Shown one piece after another: positions 23,147 through 34,885 of a DNA stretch of 64,000 nt (positions within the stretch are counted from its first letter, which is position 1; every line of letters starts with the position of its first letter). Both the position numbers and the translations under genes were made by a program. The notes under the pieces were generated by a model. It did no database searches. It saw only the letters and a list, made by a program, of their open reading frames with translations, and had not been told where the DNA came from. Origin of the DNA: Endomychus coccineus (Eukaryota; Arthropoda; Insecta; Coleoptera; Endomychidae); contig OY294067.1 of assembly GCA_958510875.1 (NCBI GenBank), forward strand, positions 260,587,736 through 260,651,735, given 5' to 3'.

Positions 23147-23744
23147 ACTGATTTAAAGATTTTGATAATCAGGTATTTTGAGTATTTGTTTCCATAAATA
23201 ATAATGCTTACTTTAAGATCACAGTATTGACTTGAAGCTGAAACTAGATTTCCGTATATTTATTTGAAAATTTGAGGTGTAGGATCAGCTTTATTTTAAT
23301 AATCGATCAAATAACTCTCAAAAATCGATTGTTAACTTTCTTGAACCTTCTGAAAAATACTTCCTTTCACAATTCATTGTCTTTCTATCATTTAATTCTA
23401 AAATTAAAAATTTTTTGGTACAATTGAATTTGGATCCGATGCAAGCTGAACAAGTGAGTTAGTACTTCATTTTCGTTCAAACATTTGAAAAAATATGGAA
23501 ATGCTCATATCTACCCATAAACAAGGTCTAACCTTCATGGAATATGTAAGTTTATTCTATATACTGTAATTACTAATTTACTATAATTATTATCTGAATA
23601 AATTATTATTATATTTTTCATAAACACTACATTGATATAATGAGTGAAGAACTCCTAAATTTGTTTTAAACACAGTTTATTGTATTAAATAATGGGTAGT
23701 TGTATTCAAGAAGTATGTAAACTTGCTCAACCTGACAACAATGG

Positions 23745-24600
23745 TTGACCTTGATCCATGATGTATCAGTAAACAAGCCATATATGGTTTCCTTCCGTAC
23801 TTTGCAGGATTACACACATCTACGCTTGGAATGTGTATAGGTTGTGCTCAATGTCACATCTCTCGTGGTGGAATAATAGACGAGATTTCTGATGAGCACC
23901 GACCATGAAAATATCTATAGATGTTCAAGGGAGGTCAGTGAACTCGTGAGTGTGACTCATCAATCAAACGAATAGCCCTCTTCTGGATAGAATCCAAGAG
24001 CTTCAGCATATGTTTGGTAGCCAAATTCCAAACATATGAACAGTATTTCAGGAATGGTCGAATCTGTGCCTTATGAGGAGCTGCTGGTATGTAGAGTTGT
24101 TCTTGGCACGGAATAGAAAACGAAGTTTTTGTGAAGCTATGGACCTTACATGATCAATCAATGAGAGGGTGCTGTTGGTGGTGATCCTGAGCAGGGATAT
24201 TCATAGGAATAGTTGTACTTGATATCATCATATTAGGGATTTTTGGATCCACCTTCCTGGAGAAGATGCAAGCTTGAGTTTTGGTTGAATTAAACCAAAT
24301 TATCAGATCCACACTTCAATATCATTGCCAAATCTCCATTAATTGCCTCAACCTGTCTCTGTCTGGCTCCGCTGGCTTCATTGAATGGTATAGGAGCTCT
24401 TATAAAATGAAGTGTCCCATTATCTGCAAAGCTATGGACGGGACAGGTGGTCACTTCGAACAGATCGTTCAAATGGAGCAGAAATAAACTTGGTCCCAAG
24501 ACAGGTCCCTGGGTTGGAACACCAGCCATTGTATCGTAAAATACTTCATCAACCATCACATGGATATTTATTATTCCAAGTATGCCCATGATATCTTCGT
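23745..24600 (-). pseudogene. LINE reverse transcriptase, C-terminal half, broken
   Basis: The minus strand from 24550 reads a damaged GVPQGSVLGP motif (GVPTQGPVLGPSLFLLHLND), then HSFADNGTLHF, where the catalytic FADD has become FADN. It continues through KTQACIFSRK and, in other frames, SQKLRFLFRAKN, RAIRLID, SSLTSLEH and PREM, the usual order in the C-terminal half of jockey/CR1-type elements. An extra codon in the first motif and the lost Asp, plus several stops, make it inactive. Confidence 0.8.
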
Positions 24601-25634
24601 CTGTTCATTCTCTTCAATTTTTTATAATTACCTCGAAGTTAGTTTTGGAGGAGTACTCACTTGGGAATAATGCATATTTCATTACATTCGATCTAATAAT
24701 TCACATACCCAAGTGGAATTATTTACATTTCCTTATTCCCTTGTGAAACAATTATTGTCAGATATAATGTCCAACTTAGTATTCATCCGTTACATCGACA
24801 AGCAAAAACATAAACTGAATTGATTGAAGTTTACAAGTTACAAGGTTTCACTGTCCAGATCTTTTACTCAGTTACCTATGACGGGTTTAAAACGTCTCGT
24901 CGAACGTCTCAGTTCTTGATAAGAAACATGTAGTTATATTACAAATGCAGTATCGGAATAAGCATTGACATGTCATTAAGGAATTTTCATAAAAACGACG
25001 CAGGGAGATAATGATGATGACTATTAGATAATTCCGAGATACTTCCGTATTCATCGACTGAATGTGAATCTGAAAGCGACGTAAAAAAAATGCAAAATCT
25101 ACCTTCCAGGTAGATAAGCAATTTTATAATATACAGGAAGATGAAGCGTAAACACTTCACAGTCCATCTTCAATATAACTCGAAATAGCAGTAATATAAT
25201 GAAATATAAAGAATATTAACTGTTGTTATATTAAGCATAGTTAATTTGATCGTTAGGGAATTCACGTACTTATACAATAGAAAATACCGAACAAAAGATT
25301 GGAACTAAAACAACTCAGAATCACGCAATATAATTATTGTGCGTATCACGAGAGCAATTGAGAATGGAATACGTCTTTAGCTCTTTCATCTTAAAGGGGA
25401 GTCGATTAAATTGATCCCAATGGTGGCAATGACGACGATAGTCACACATATTTACAGACGGTATTGTACTGATGTGAGTTTAAATTAGCGAAGAATCCCG
25501 TTTATTTATGGGTAGATGAATTCATAATGATGTCCACTACCAGAATAAATAGCGAGGATATGAAGAATAATAAACCAAAAAGATCGGCTTCTATCTTACA
25601 CACATTTGTTGGAAGAACATTATAAAAATGGATA
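24601..25634. other. no gene recognised
   Basis: AT-rich sequence with no long frame. I see nothing in it beyond ordinary low-complexity patches. Confidence 0.4.
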
Positions 25635-25795
25635 TAGTGCAGTCAAATGTGTATAGAAATAGGGCAAACCCGTAAATCCTTGGGAAATGAATCAATTTTG
25701 ATGAGACAAAGTGCATTCTCTTCAGAATGTCATCAGAAAAAAAGTTGACCACAAATAACGTTTCACAAATTGTTTATATTGCTTATAAAGCTGAA
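25635..25795 (+). repeat. dispersed repeat starting AGTGCAG, copy 2
   Basis: Begins AGTGCAGTCAAATGTGTATA and includes GTAAATCCTTGGGAA and CACAAATTGTTTATATTG, matching 16116-16275 with a roughly 45 bp internal difference. Confidence 0.55.
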
Positions 25796-25839
25796 TAATG
25801 ATGTAATTAGAGACAGCATAAATATCGAAAATACCTTCA

Positions 25840-26523
25840 ACAACTACTTTGCCAATATAGGCAAGGAACAAACAAACAAACTCTAAAGAAATCTTGGTTC
25901 AATAAAAACTTTAAAAAATAAATAAATCTGCAGGAGTAGACGGAATAACTCCGAAAATCTTAGAAGAAATATCTCTCTTCCTCGTAGAACCACTATCGAA
26001 TTTAATAATCAAATGTATGGAAATAGGGAAAGTACCAAAAAACTTCAAACGCGCCTACACCTATCTATAAGGGAGGGGATAAGAAACACTTAACCAATTA
26101 CCGACCAATTTCCGTCCTCCCAATACTCGGAAAAATTTTTGGAAAAGTTGTATCAAAAAGGCTGAATACATTTCTAGAAAAATTGTAAATAATAAGTAAA
26201 AGTCAATACGGCTTCCGTGAGAAAACTTCTACTCAGGATGCAATCTCAGAATAAGTGAACAATATTACGTCAAATGTAGATCAAAACAAAAAGGTCATAT
26301 GCGTCTTCATCGACTTGGTAAAAGCCTTTGATATTGTTGATCACGGACTATTACTAAGAAAACTAGAGAATATTGGGATTCGGGAAAATGCTCTTAACTT
26401 ACTTGAAAGTTATCTGACTGACCGCACGCAAAAAACAAAAATTGGTGACAAAAGGAGCAATGACCAACCATCAACCGTTGGCATACCACAAGTAAGTGTA
26501 TTAGGGCCTACCTTATTCTCTAT

Positions 26524-26597
<74 letters not shown>

Positions 26598-26862
26598 GAT
26601 CTCTTACTTTCTAAGAATCTATGTGGGAAACTAATAGCTTTTGCAGATGATATGGTTGTCGTACATGAAGGCAATAACTGGGACACATTGAAACATATAA
26701 TAGCTGTATATCTAGAATATATGAAACCATGGTATGATACCAACCTATTATCCATAAATTTAACAAAAACAAAATACTTACCTATGACCCTTACCAAAAA
26801 AAATGTACCTTGCTTTAATGAAATTCAATTCGGAGGTGAGGAAAATCTTAAAATTAATTAGT
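25840..26862 (+). pseudogene. LINE reverse transcriptase interrupted by a (TA)n tract
   Basis: Reading begins with NTFNNYFANIGKE near 25835, then SAGVDGITPKILEEIS, a shifted RP-S-LPILGKIFEK-like block (26100-26150), QYGFREKTSTQDA, and from 26255 an open frame with KKVICVFIDLVKAFDIVDH, which carries the first catalytic Asp. It proceeds to GIPQVSVLGPTLFSIYI, where a TA repeat breaks in, and resumes at about 26594 with NDLLLSKNLCGKLIAFADDM (the FADD active site) and LLSINLTKTKYLPMTL. Stops near 25890, 26070 and 26250 make it non-functional. A C-terminal portion of the same kind of LINE is seen at 49076-49700. Confidence 0.85.
26519..26593. repeat. (TA)n microsatellite inside the LINE gene
   Basis: About 75 bp of nearly pure TA with one AAA interruption near 26537. 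It sits exactly where the codons for Ile-Tyr-Ile precede Asn-Asp in the reverse transcriptase, so it most likely grew from that short natural TATATATA run. Confidence 0.95.
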
Positions 26863-26909
26863 AGTAGTACATTATTACACTGTTACAAATAAAATATTTC
26901 AAAATATCG

Positions 26910-27450
26910 TCAGATAGTTTGAATTAAAAGTACTTCATCGTTGAAACAATCCTGTAGTGAATAGAAGGCTTTTGAAATCAAAAATGTTTTCAGCTTTGCT
27001 TCCAATATTTCTTTTGGTAGGCATCTACTTATAGGTGGTATTTTATTATAAATTTTAGTTATTATGTATTTTACGTTCTTTTGCAAATACGAATAATTAA
27101 ATTGTTCAACAACGACACTATTTTTAAATCTAGTATGGTATCCAGTTGGCCGGAAACTGGCCAGAACAACATCATCAAAGGAATGTACCCAAACGTTATA
27201 TCCATATTTAACAAAATTTGAGCCGATCGCTGAATCAGGGCCAGTGTCGCTCAAGAAACCCCGTTTGCCCAATTCATCGGTCACTTCATTGTCTTCCACT
27301 CCACAGTTGTTGAAGTTTGTTCATTCTAATTCAGCCAGGGTATCCCTGGCTAAACGCGCCTAGCGCCGCTCGGTTGTCGGTGCAGATATAAAATCGTATA
27401 CCTTGGATTCTCCAGGACAGACGTCCGATTGTAAAGATCTCGGCAAATTC
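26910..27450 (-). pseudogene. LINE fragments: RNase H piece and C-terminal tail
   Basis: On the minus strand 27440-27310 reads FYICTDNRAALGAFSQGYL, an RNase H block with the catalytic Asp of TDNRAAL, then 27300-27225 reads EDNEVTDELGKRG, the distal GNE.AD.LA.RG motif. From about 27190 to 26910 a different LINE tail follows, with YIITKIYNKIP and LKTFLISKAFYSL, typical of the last residues of a CR1/jockey-type protein. The join at about 27195 seems to fuse two retroelement pieces. Both are incomplete. Confidence 0.65.
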
Positions 27451-28780
27451 AACCCTTTCAAAAGTAAATTTCGGCCCCGCCTGAAACCTGCCAGCAGGAG
27501 CTATTACGTCCTACATCAGTTGCAGAATTGGGCAGCTTTCAGCCACCAATCTCCAGCCACTGCTTTGATGTGAAAATAACTCAGAATTCATTCTGTTTTT
27601 TCACATTTACTTGTGAAAGCAAATAAGATATTATGCCTGCTAGGATTTCTGAATTGTGTTCATTGCAATGATTGTAGGAAACAATCGACACGTGCATGTT
27701 TGGGATTCGCATATTTGTTAAATACCAATATATCACTTTATTCGATGATGTTCTACAATTGGTGCAGCGAAGAGCTCAATTCAATTGGAATGTAATAAGA
27801 ATACAAGAAAGAAAGCCATTGAATAAAAATAGTGTAGGAACGTTGCAAGATCCTTTTGGATTAAAGAAATATAATTGGTACTGCGCAAAACAATGCAGTA
27901 CATTGTGTTACTTCAAAAATAGGGAATCACAAAAGATTTATGGAGTTTCAAAGAATTCTCGCGGTCATTGTAAATTCTAGTGAGCAATAGTTATATCGTT
28001 GTTTTTTTCGGACGGGAGACACACCGCACTTTGTAGTTTTCTTCGTTATCTGTGTTATGTTATCAACTGGCAAGATTGCAGTAAATTGAGAATATCGACT
28101 CAAACACAATGGCAGTAATTTAATGGCGTGTTAACTGTTTAATAATTTCTAAGCGATTATTCCCTATCACATGCTTTTATTGCAGGGAAATATGGTCTGC
28201 ACATTTGCGAGATAATCTTAATTCAGTTTAATTATCAACGCTTCAGAGATAAACTTTCCTTCCGAAGAAACCAACATACAAGTACGTACTATTACATGAC
28301 ACTATATTCCCGAGAATTACTATCTTCGATACCTGTTACAGTTTTTGTATACATAATTTGTGATCGCATTTGAAATATTACTGTTATTATTATCAATATG
28401 CATCAGATACGCATGTATTTACTGTTTCTTCTGACGTACATACTAATTTTATTGATATTATGGAAAGTAAGAAAATTGAAAGCAATTTGTTTCCTGCCAA
28501 ACAATCAGATCGGGAAGGAAATAAAACATATCTGGCTGCCGGTCATCCGGTCATGATCACATCTAGAGGAGGGAGTACAAAATTACAAATAGATTTGTAA
28601 AATATTAAGGGTTCGTATTTCACTTATAGTGCATAACCAGTTCTGATGGGCATTATTTGGAGAATTTATGAATGCGTTAGATATAGTAAAAGTCGCAATA
28701 TAAACAGTAAAAATTGAAATTCACTAGTTTTATTGGTTCAAACAGGGTATACGAAAATAATACGGCGTAAATGTTGGAAG
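27451..28780. other. no gene recognised
   Basis: Plus-strand frames at 27696-27980 (94 codons) and 28370-28600 (76 codons) are unrecognised and lack splice support. The remainder is AT-rich. Confidence 0.4.
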
Positions 28781-29595
28781 TACAAGGTGAAAAGTCCCTG
28801 AAAAATAAAACAGACGGCGCCACAATCGAATATACCATGCGACATTTGTGATGTACCATCTTTAACTAGAACGCGTTAAAATGTTCAGAATGATATCTCA
28901 TTCTGTTCTCTTTTGACACCCATTGGAAGCAAGCAACGTTGAAGATTTTTGTAAGGAAAAAAGGGAAATTCGAGTCTTGATTGATCATTATTTCTTGCGT
29001 GGAAAAAACATTACGCAAACCAAAGCATCGCTTGTTAAGCATTACGGAGACTCCTCACCATCGATTGAAACGATTCACAAGTGGTTTACTGATTTTCGTT
29101 GTGATAGTATGACCACAAAGGACGCCGAACGTTCTGGTAGTCCAATTTAAATTACAACGCCAGAAATCGTCGATAAACAAAATCATGGTATGATATTGGA
29201 CGATCGGCGAGTTAAAGTGCACTAGATTGCTGAGGCTATGGACATCTCAACCGAACGGGTACGGAACATTTTGCAATAAGTTTTTGATATGATAAAGCTA
29301 TCTGTCAGATGGGTGACGCATTTACTGTCTTCTAACAACAAGCGCGATCGTGTGAGAACTGGTTTCGCGATGTTCAAGAGCGATAAGAGAGACTTTCTGC
29401 GCCGTTTCGTAACCGTGCATAAAACATGGATCCATCACAACAGACCAGAGACCAAAGAACAGTCGAAACAGTGAACTTGTTCTGGCGTATCGAAGCCCAA
29501 AAAGGCCAAAGTGGGTTAATCGGCCAACAAAGTCATGGCGACAGTTTTTTTGGGATGCACACGATATCGTCCATATCGATTACCTTCAAAAGATC
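28781..29595 (+). pseudogene. mariner copy, 3' truncated, with broken transposase
   Basis: The element starts TACAAGGTGAAAAGTCCCTG, its 5' untranslated part runs to about 28955, and the transposase begins with IRVLIDHYFLRGKNITQ, HYGDSSPSIETIHKWFTDF and DAERSGSPI before a stop at 29148. In other frames it continues through the second helix-turn-helix region, VHKTWIHHNR (where the first catalytic Asp of VDETWIHHN is lost) and WDAHDIVHIDYLQK. Mariner similarity stops at about 29595, so the second and third catalytic Asp and the 3' inverted repeat are absent. Confidence 0.8.
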
Positions 29596-29984
29596 GATTG
29601 GACGACGAATATTCAAGATAAGATTATTTATTATTTTATAAAACAAACTCAAACAATTCCAAAATACGGCTTATTAAGTTGTAGCAAAGCTCTTTCATTA
29701 TTAAATAATTACATTTCAGTTGAATATCGGGAATTGCTAGAACTAGAAGGTCTTCAAAACACTAAAAACTTAAATTGTAATAAGATACTTGTTCCTTCCT
29801 ATTTTTCTTGACACAGCGAAATGAAGCCTTTTGAAACAGTTCCAAGTAATGTTACGTTAATGGAATCGGCATATGAGGTTGTGCCTCACAATACCAATAG
29901 GAGATTATATATCAGTCACTTTCAAGATAGAGTGGACGTAAACAAATGTAGGCGCTAATTATATCAATTTTTTCGATCAGCAAC

Positions 29985-30150
29985 GTTGAAAATGGTATTT
30001 TTAGATTTAACATAATTTCTAATTTCCTTCCAAGTGAGCTCAATTGGATTAAGCTCGCGGTGATACGGCAGAAGACAGTTTTATTTTGTGTTACCTTCAT
30101 TACATGAAAAACATATTTATTTTTAGAAAATTCCACCGCCCCTGTTAAAC
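29985..30150 (-). pseudogene. DDE transposase C-terminal scrap
   Basis: The minus strand reads LPYHRELNPIELTWKEIRNY around 30070-30010, close to the PPYHCELNPIELVWA..K.YV block of an IS630-like DDE family, where Glu in NPIE is the third catalytic residue. Upstream text is frame-shifted. Only about 50 residues are seen; element ends were not found. Confidence 0.6.
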
Positions 30151-30599
30151 ATCGTTTTGATTATAATCATCAATTCGATTACAAAAATGTTAACATTCCA
30201 ACTTAAGAAACCAATTATTATAAAAGATCTATTCTGGAGATGATTCACATAAAATGTGACTTCAAGTCTGTAAATCATAGAGCAAACGTTCAATCATTAA
30301 GTCAGATTTAAACTAATTTAATTAATTAAAACAATTGCAAATTCCTACCTCTATCTTTATAATGTTGAAATTTAAAAGGTGGAATGCTCAAATAGCAATA
30401 TTTCTAATAAAGTCTAACAATATTTTTCTATTACCTCATAAATCTTTAACATCTTGTTCGAAAGCGTATACTTGAGCTTCACATATTTTTTGGTTTCAGT
30501 CATATTCAAACATTGCTTGAAATAGCTTCGAATTTTATAAGAAAATTGCTAAGCAGTGGATTCTTGATACATATTCATATACTTGAAACATTAATGTGT

Positions 30600-30840
30600 T
30601 ATAATTACGATTACTCGTGTTTCGGTTCGTTTCGATGACGTGAGCATTTTTAATTGCAGTTGTTGCATAAGGAAGCTTTGTGCTAATACAATTAGTTCCA
30701 CGAAATCTCGTTTTAGACATTGATATGTCTTCTGACGATGGTAGTGAGACCGAAACGTACGTAAAGATGAAAATAATAAGCATATGTGTTAGTGTGACTT
30801 ATTTCCCGAGAATTTATATATAATTCATACCTGGATCAAG
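30600..30840. mobile_element. single diverged arm of the 8.4 kb palindrome family
   Basis: Shares GAGACCGAAACGTACGTAAA, TTTCCCGAGAATTT and the order of intervening blocks with the right arm 8780-9030. The matching inverted arm is absent, so this is a solo or half-deleted copy. Confidence 0.7.
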
Positions 30841-31189
30841 AATCATTAAATGTCTTACTATCTGCAGAAAAAATGCTGTAGTAGAAAAATATTTCTCCAC
30901 GATCATCACAGAGTTTGCCAATTCTGAAATCAAATTTGATTACAGAATGTTGGAATTCTCTCTCTTGAGATTGAAAAAATATTCTGCAACACCTCTGCCC
31001 CCATGCAATTTAAATGTATTTAAATTCTCTCTCTTGTAATAGAATAATATTCTCACATTGGTTAGCAATAATAACGTTAGCCTTGACACAGTTGATTGTC
31101 ATCGTAGTGACTAAATTTGAGTAGATGTCAAAATTATTGCTGTCACGTTTCCATTCGAAAATATAAAAGTATCATTTATCCAGTGATCA

Positions 31190-31502
31190 GAGAGTGAAAA
31201 TACACCACCTGAAATTACAAATAGTGCAAATAATATACTTACTGAAAAGTTTACTACCAAAAAAATCAAAGAATGAATATGAAAAATATTACAAATTGTT
31301 CATGGATTGGAAAGAAACAAAGAAAACGAATTCCTTTTCAGAAAATATTTTGATTGCGTTTTTTGGTGAATTATCGGAAAAATGGAAATCTTCAACAATG
31401 TGGAAAATATATTCAATATTAAAAGCAACGATGAACCTAAAACATGATATAATTGTGATTGAGTTCTGTAATATAAATTATCTTTTGTTCATTTCCATTT
31501 AA
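31190..31502 (+). pseudogene. tyrosine-recombinase-like core-binding-domain protein, frameshifted
   Basis: One frame (31190-31255) reads ESENTPPEITNSANNILTEK; after a one-base shift the next reads LLPKKSKNEYEKYYKLFMDW and NSFSENILIAFFGELSEKW, STMWKIYSILKATMNLKHD. This pattern (LLP.KS...YE..Y..F..W ... SE..LL.YF.ELS.K..PSTLW..YSMLK.T.N) is a family common in insect genomes that resembles the SAM-like core-binding domain of tyrosine recombinases, as in Crypton-type elements. Only that domain is present: no catalytic Arg/His/Tyr domain follows before the stop. It is uninterrupted where the related exon at 56122-56197 has a splice donor. The assignment rests on pattern memory; element type is inference. 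Confidence 0.55.
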
Positions 31503-31537
31503 AAATATGTATTTAAAATCTTTGATCGTGGAGAAAG

Positions 31538-31672
31538 TATAGTCTGCTACTAGGTTAGAATGAAAATTCGTGATTCTCGTGGTTCCTCACGCTCGCCTAC
31601 GGCTCGCGCTCAGAAATTTTCAATCGCATCGAATTTTCATTCCAACCTTGTTACAGAATATACTATTATCGA
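31538..31672. repeat. hairpin with GC-rich loop
   Basis: TTAGAATGAAAATTCG pairs with CGAATTTTCATTCCAAC, with outer pairing of TATAGTCTG to AGAATATACTA. The loop contains CGCTCGCCTACGGCTCGCGC, unusually GC-rich for this window. Confidence 0.65.
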
Positions 31673-32896
31673 TTCTGTAGCCCAGGCAATGGTACAATAA
31701 AGGTCCTGGTTCTGACTCTTGTAAAACAAATAGGTATATTATATTGTCAATTCTAAAAAACTTTTAATGCGATGTCATAGAGTACAATTTGACATATTTC
31801 CACATGTTTATCTGTTTCTAATCATTTGCAATATATTTTAGGGTGATCTATGGATCACAGTTAATTTTTTTAATTGTCCGCAAGTGTGTCTTGGTGTAGT
31901 TGGGACAGACATGGGTTCTGAGCGAGACAAGTCAAATGTAACCAAATAAACGTGCAATATTTCTTGAAATACATTCTATTTGGGAAAACTTTCGATATTC
32001 ATCATCAGAACAAGATCTAAACCAAATTTCATCATCGTACGTCCAAAGAATCAAAGCACAATTCAAATTTTACTACATGTGACTTGTTTTGTTGCATTTT
32101 CCACAATTGTATCAGATAATCGTATTAAAGTATTAGAATGAAAAACAAACTTAACAAAATTGACCCCAAGAGATCCATCCAAAACGGTTTATTACAAAAT
32201 TACGGATGAGTTATGTTATTATTTGAAACTGATTAATTAGACTATCGCAATCATCAATCACGAAGCACGCACATAACAAATACACCAACGCTTCCTTTAA
32301 TAAAACAAGAGTAAGCATTAAATTTCACAAAGTGACTTTAATAGCGAAATAATGAAGTCATTTAATTTTATTCAATAACGTAACATGTCATTTATCAGAA
32401 CATATGGCTTATATATAGTGTGATATATATCATCCAGGTACCTATTGAAGCAGTACCGCTAACAAATCGTTTCCATATTAAGTATCCCAGGGCAACTATT
32501 AATGAATAATGCACATATCAATTAAACATGTAATTAAGAGCCTAGTAATTAGCAATTTAATTAAATAAATTAATTGTTGTTCCGCGTGGATCTCTGTAAG
32601 AACAATATAATTAATAAGTTTGTTGTGATTATAAGTGAGTAATTGCGGCATTTTTTCAAAATGAAACTAGTTTTTATTGGAGGCATCATTATAAGAAGTT
32701 TCTTTTTCATATCCTGATAGTATGAGAAGAAATGTTTGACAAGATTGAGGTAATTAAAAGTATTACTATATTTCAGATAGTAGGTAAACTTTTGAGCTAA
32801 GTTTATTCAGATAATGAAGCTTTTCGTGTGTAAGTAGACATTTCTATTCGATAATCCTTAATTTTTAATCACGATTCATTATGCACTCAATGGTAA
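31673..32896. other. no gene recognised
   Basis: AT-rich, stops in all frames, no repeats obvious by eye. Confidence 0.4.
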
Positions 32897-33078
32897 TACG
32901 AGGTCAAGGTGAAAAGTCCCTGAAAAATAAAATAGATGGCGCCTCAATAGAAAATCCCATGTGACATTCGTGATGTACTATCTTTAACTAGAACCCCTTA
33001 AAATTTTCAGTCTGATATCTCATTCAGTTCTGTTTTGAGCCTCACCGAAAGCAAACAACCTTGAAGATTTTTGTAAAC

Positions 33079-33303
33079 ATGGAAAGAAGTGGATTTGGCG
33101 TCTTGTTGTGTGGAAAAAACATTACACAAGCCAAAGCATCGCTTGGTAAACATTATGGGGACTCCTCACCATCGTTTGGAGCGATTCACAAGTGGTTTAC
33201 TGATTTTGATTGTGGTAGTAGGACCACAAAGGTCGCCGAAAGTTCTGGTCGTCCAATTGAGGTTACAACGCCAGAAATCATCGATAAACAAGATCATGAT
33301 ATG
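33079..33303 (+). pseudogene. mariner transposase, N-terminal part before the insertion
   Basis: Reads MERSGFGVLLCGKNITQAKA, HYGDSSPSFGAIHKWFTDF and SGRPIEVTTPEIIDK, the first DNA-binding region of this mariner family. The usual HYFLRGK is damaged by a small deletion (LLCGKN). The reading is cut at 33303 by the hAT-like insertion and continues at 34886. Confidence 0.8.
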
Positions 33304-34885
33304 CAGTGGCGGCTCGTGAATTTTTGAGAGAGGAGGCTGGACATAAAACATTTTTGTAGAAATATACTCTATTCACAGCCTTTTAACCTTTGCACAGCGA
33401 CCGTACCAGCTACTTCAGTGACAAAATTAATTTTTACCCAGCAAGAACCAACGTGGAGGTATAGAGTTTCTCTTGGCAAAACATTTTTTTGTTCGTTTTT
33501 TGTCTTTTATTTTTTTGGATTTTAAATATTTTTTCTTTTTTTTAGAATGTTTCATATTTTGTTTTCTTTTTTATTAATTTTATTAACTTTTTTATATATT
33601 AACGGAATTCTACGGTCTTTAGTTTGCGAAAAAGGATCAATAATATTATCAAAAAATTTATCATTTTGTGTTTTACTAAATCTTTTTCAATAGATATCAA
33701 ACTAACATTGTATAAACGATTTTGGCCCATTGTATTTCGCATGTAAGTTTTAATTCGTTTGAGAGTAGAAAATGATCTCTCCACCGATGCCGACGTGACA
33801 GGAATGGTGACTGTCGAACAAAGTAGTTTATAAAACTGAGGTAAAACTTGTTGCAAATCATTGTCTATCATATATTTTATCATATCGGCGTGAATGTCGT
33901 ACTGGCCTAAAATATCTTTATCCGATTATATAACGCATAAATCATTGTGCAGTGCTATTTTATCAAAAAATTTATATTTTAGAACTAAGTTATACAAAAA
34001 ACTTCAATTCATGTAAATCGGAAAATCGAATCTCAATTTGACCTTTAATAGTATCCTAAATTTCATAAAAAAAGTTGTTTATAATGTAGTTTCTTGTCTA
34101 CCAAATTATATGTTTTCCTCCTTTAACAATATTCTGTTTACCCGTTAATTTAAACTTAATACTCTATGTAATATGTTCCCGCAATTTTTCATGTCTGTCT
34201 CTACCATGAGCTGAATTTTTCAAATCATCATAGCCCAAGTGCCCCCAACATGAAGTTGTATCAGATGTAAATAGCAAGCAATACCAGCAATATAATTTAT
34301 TGTGTACCTCAGATCCCGTTAACCTTAAATATTTTTTACAATTATCAGTATCAAATCATCGATTTTGAAACATACCTGTCATCACTAATCTTATCAGCAA
34401 CTAAATCACTACTCAGTTTAACGTTTAATAACCAAAGAACTCTTTGTTAATAACTCACCGAACGACCGAACAGATAAATTATAACTTAACCTTACATCGC
34501 TTCAAGGAACAAAAACAACAACTGCCAGAGCACGTGTCAAAGTTTGCAGCCGCGGTAAGTAATCGTATTTTATACGACCGCCGGGAGCGTACGAGAAGCT
34601 AGCCTCCATAGGCTGTTGCCATATTCGCTGTTTCACCCTATTTGTGAATTGAACTGGTTGGAAAAACGGCAACTGTGTTGACCACACGTATTTAGCGTTT
34701 GAGATATATAGAGAATCTAGCCTCTGGCCACTGTTGCCAGATAAAAAATAACTACTGAGAACGGGGAATTAATTGTAAAATTTAAAGAATTATGAAAGAA
34801 ACAGGAAATAAAATGGAGAATGATCATTAAGATAAATTGGTGAGGAGGCTGAGCCTCCTTAGCCTCCTTCGAGGAGCCGCCACTG
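33304..34885 (-). mobile_element. hAT-like transposon nested in mariner
   Basis: Ends are CAGTGGCGGCTCG on the left and GAGGAGCCGCCACTG on the right, inverted repeats of the hAT type (CAG.G). The interior has a minus-strand hAT transposase relic. Flanks show ATGATATG before and ATGATATT after, seven of eight matching, but comparison with the uninterrupted mariner copy at 29185-29205 suggests only ATG is truly duplicated. At 1582 bp it is shorter than a complete hAT element. Confidence 0.75.
33599..34090 (-). pseudogene. hAT transposase C-terminal part
   Basis: The minus strand 33883-33599 contains SASVERSFSTLKRIKTYMRN followed by RLYNVSLISIEKDL, the hAT dimerisation-domain signature. Upstream (about 34090-33900) other frames read QIEIRFSDLHELKFF, the segment usually found about 100 residues earlier in this family. 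Stops and shifts separate them; the zinc-finger N-terminus and the catalytic DDE core were not recognised in 34100-34880. Confidence 0.8.

Larger units (their letters stand above)
30882..31672 (+). other. candidate mobile unit around a core-binding-domain gene
   Basis: The gene relic at 31190-31502 lies between imperfect inverted repeats: TTTCTCCACGATCAT (about 30895) and GATCGTGGAGAAAG (about 31522). Right of it is a hairpin (31538-31672), with TTAGAATGAAAATTCG paired to CGAATTTTCATTCCAAC. To the left are two direct copies of AATTCTCTCTCTTG about 70 bp apart (30954 and 31022). This suggests a defined unit, but no termini or target duplication can be proved by eye. Confidence 0.4.

Noticed and set aside
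26513..26797. Minus-strand frame with a long Ile-Tyr run
   Set aside because: Translation of the (TA)n tract opposite the LINE gene.
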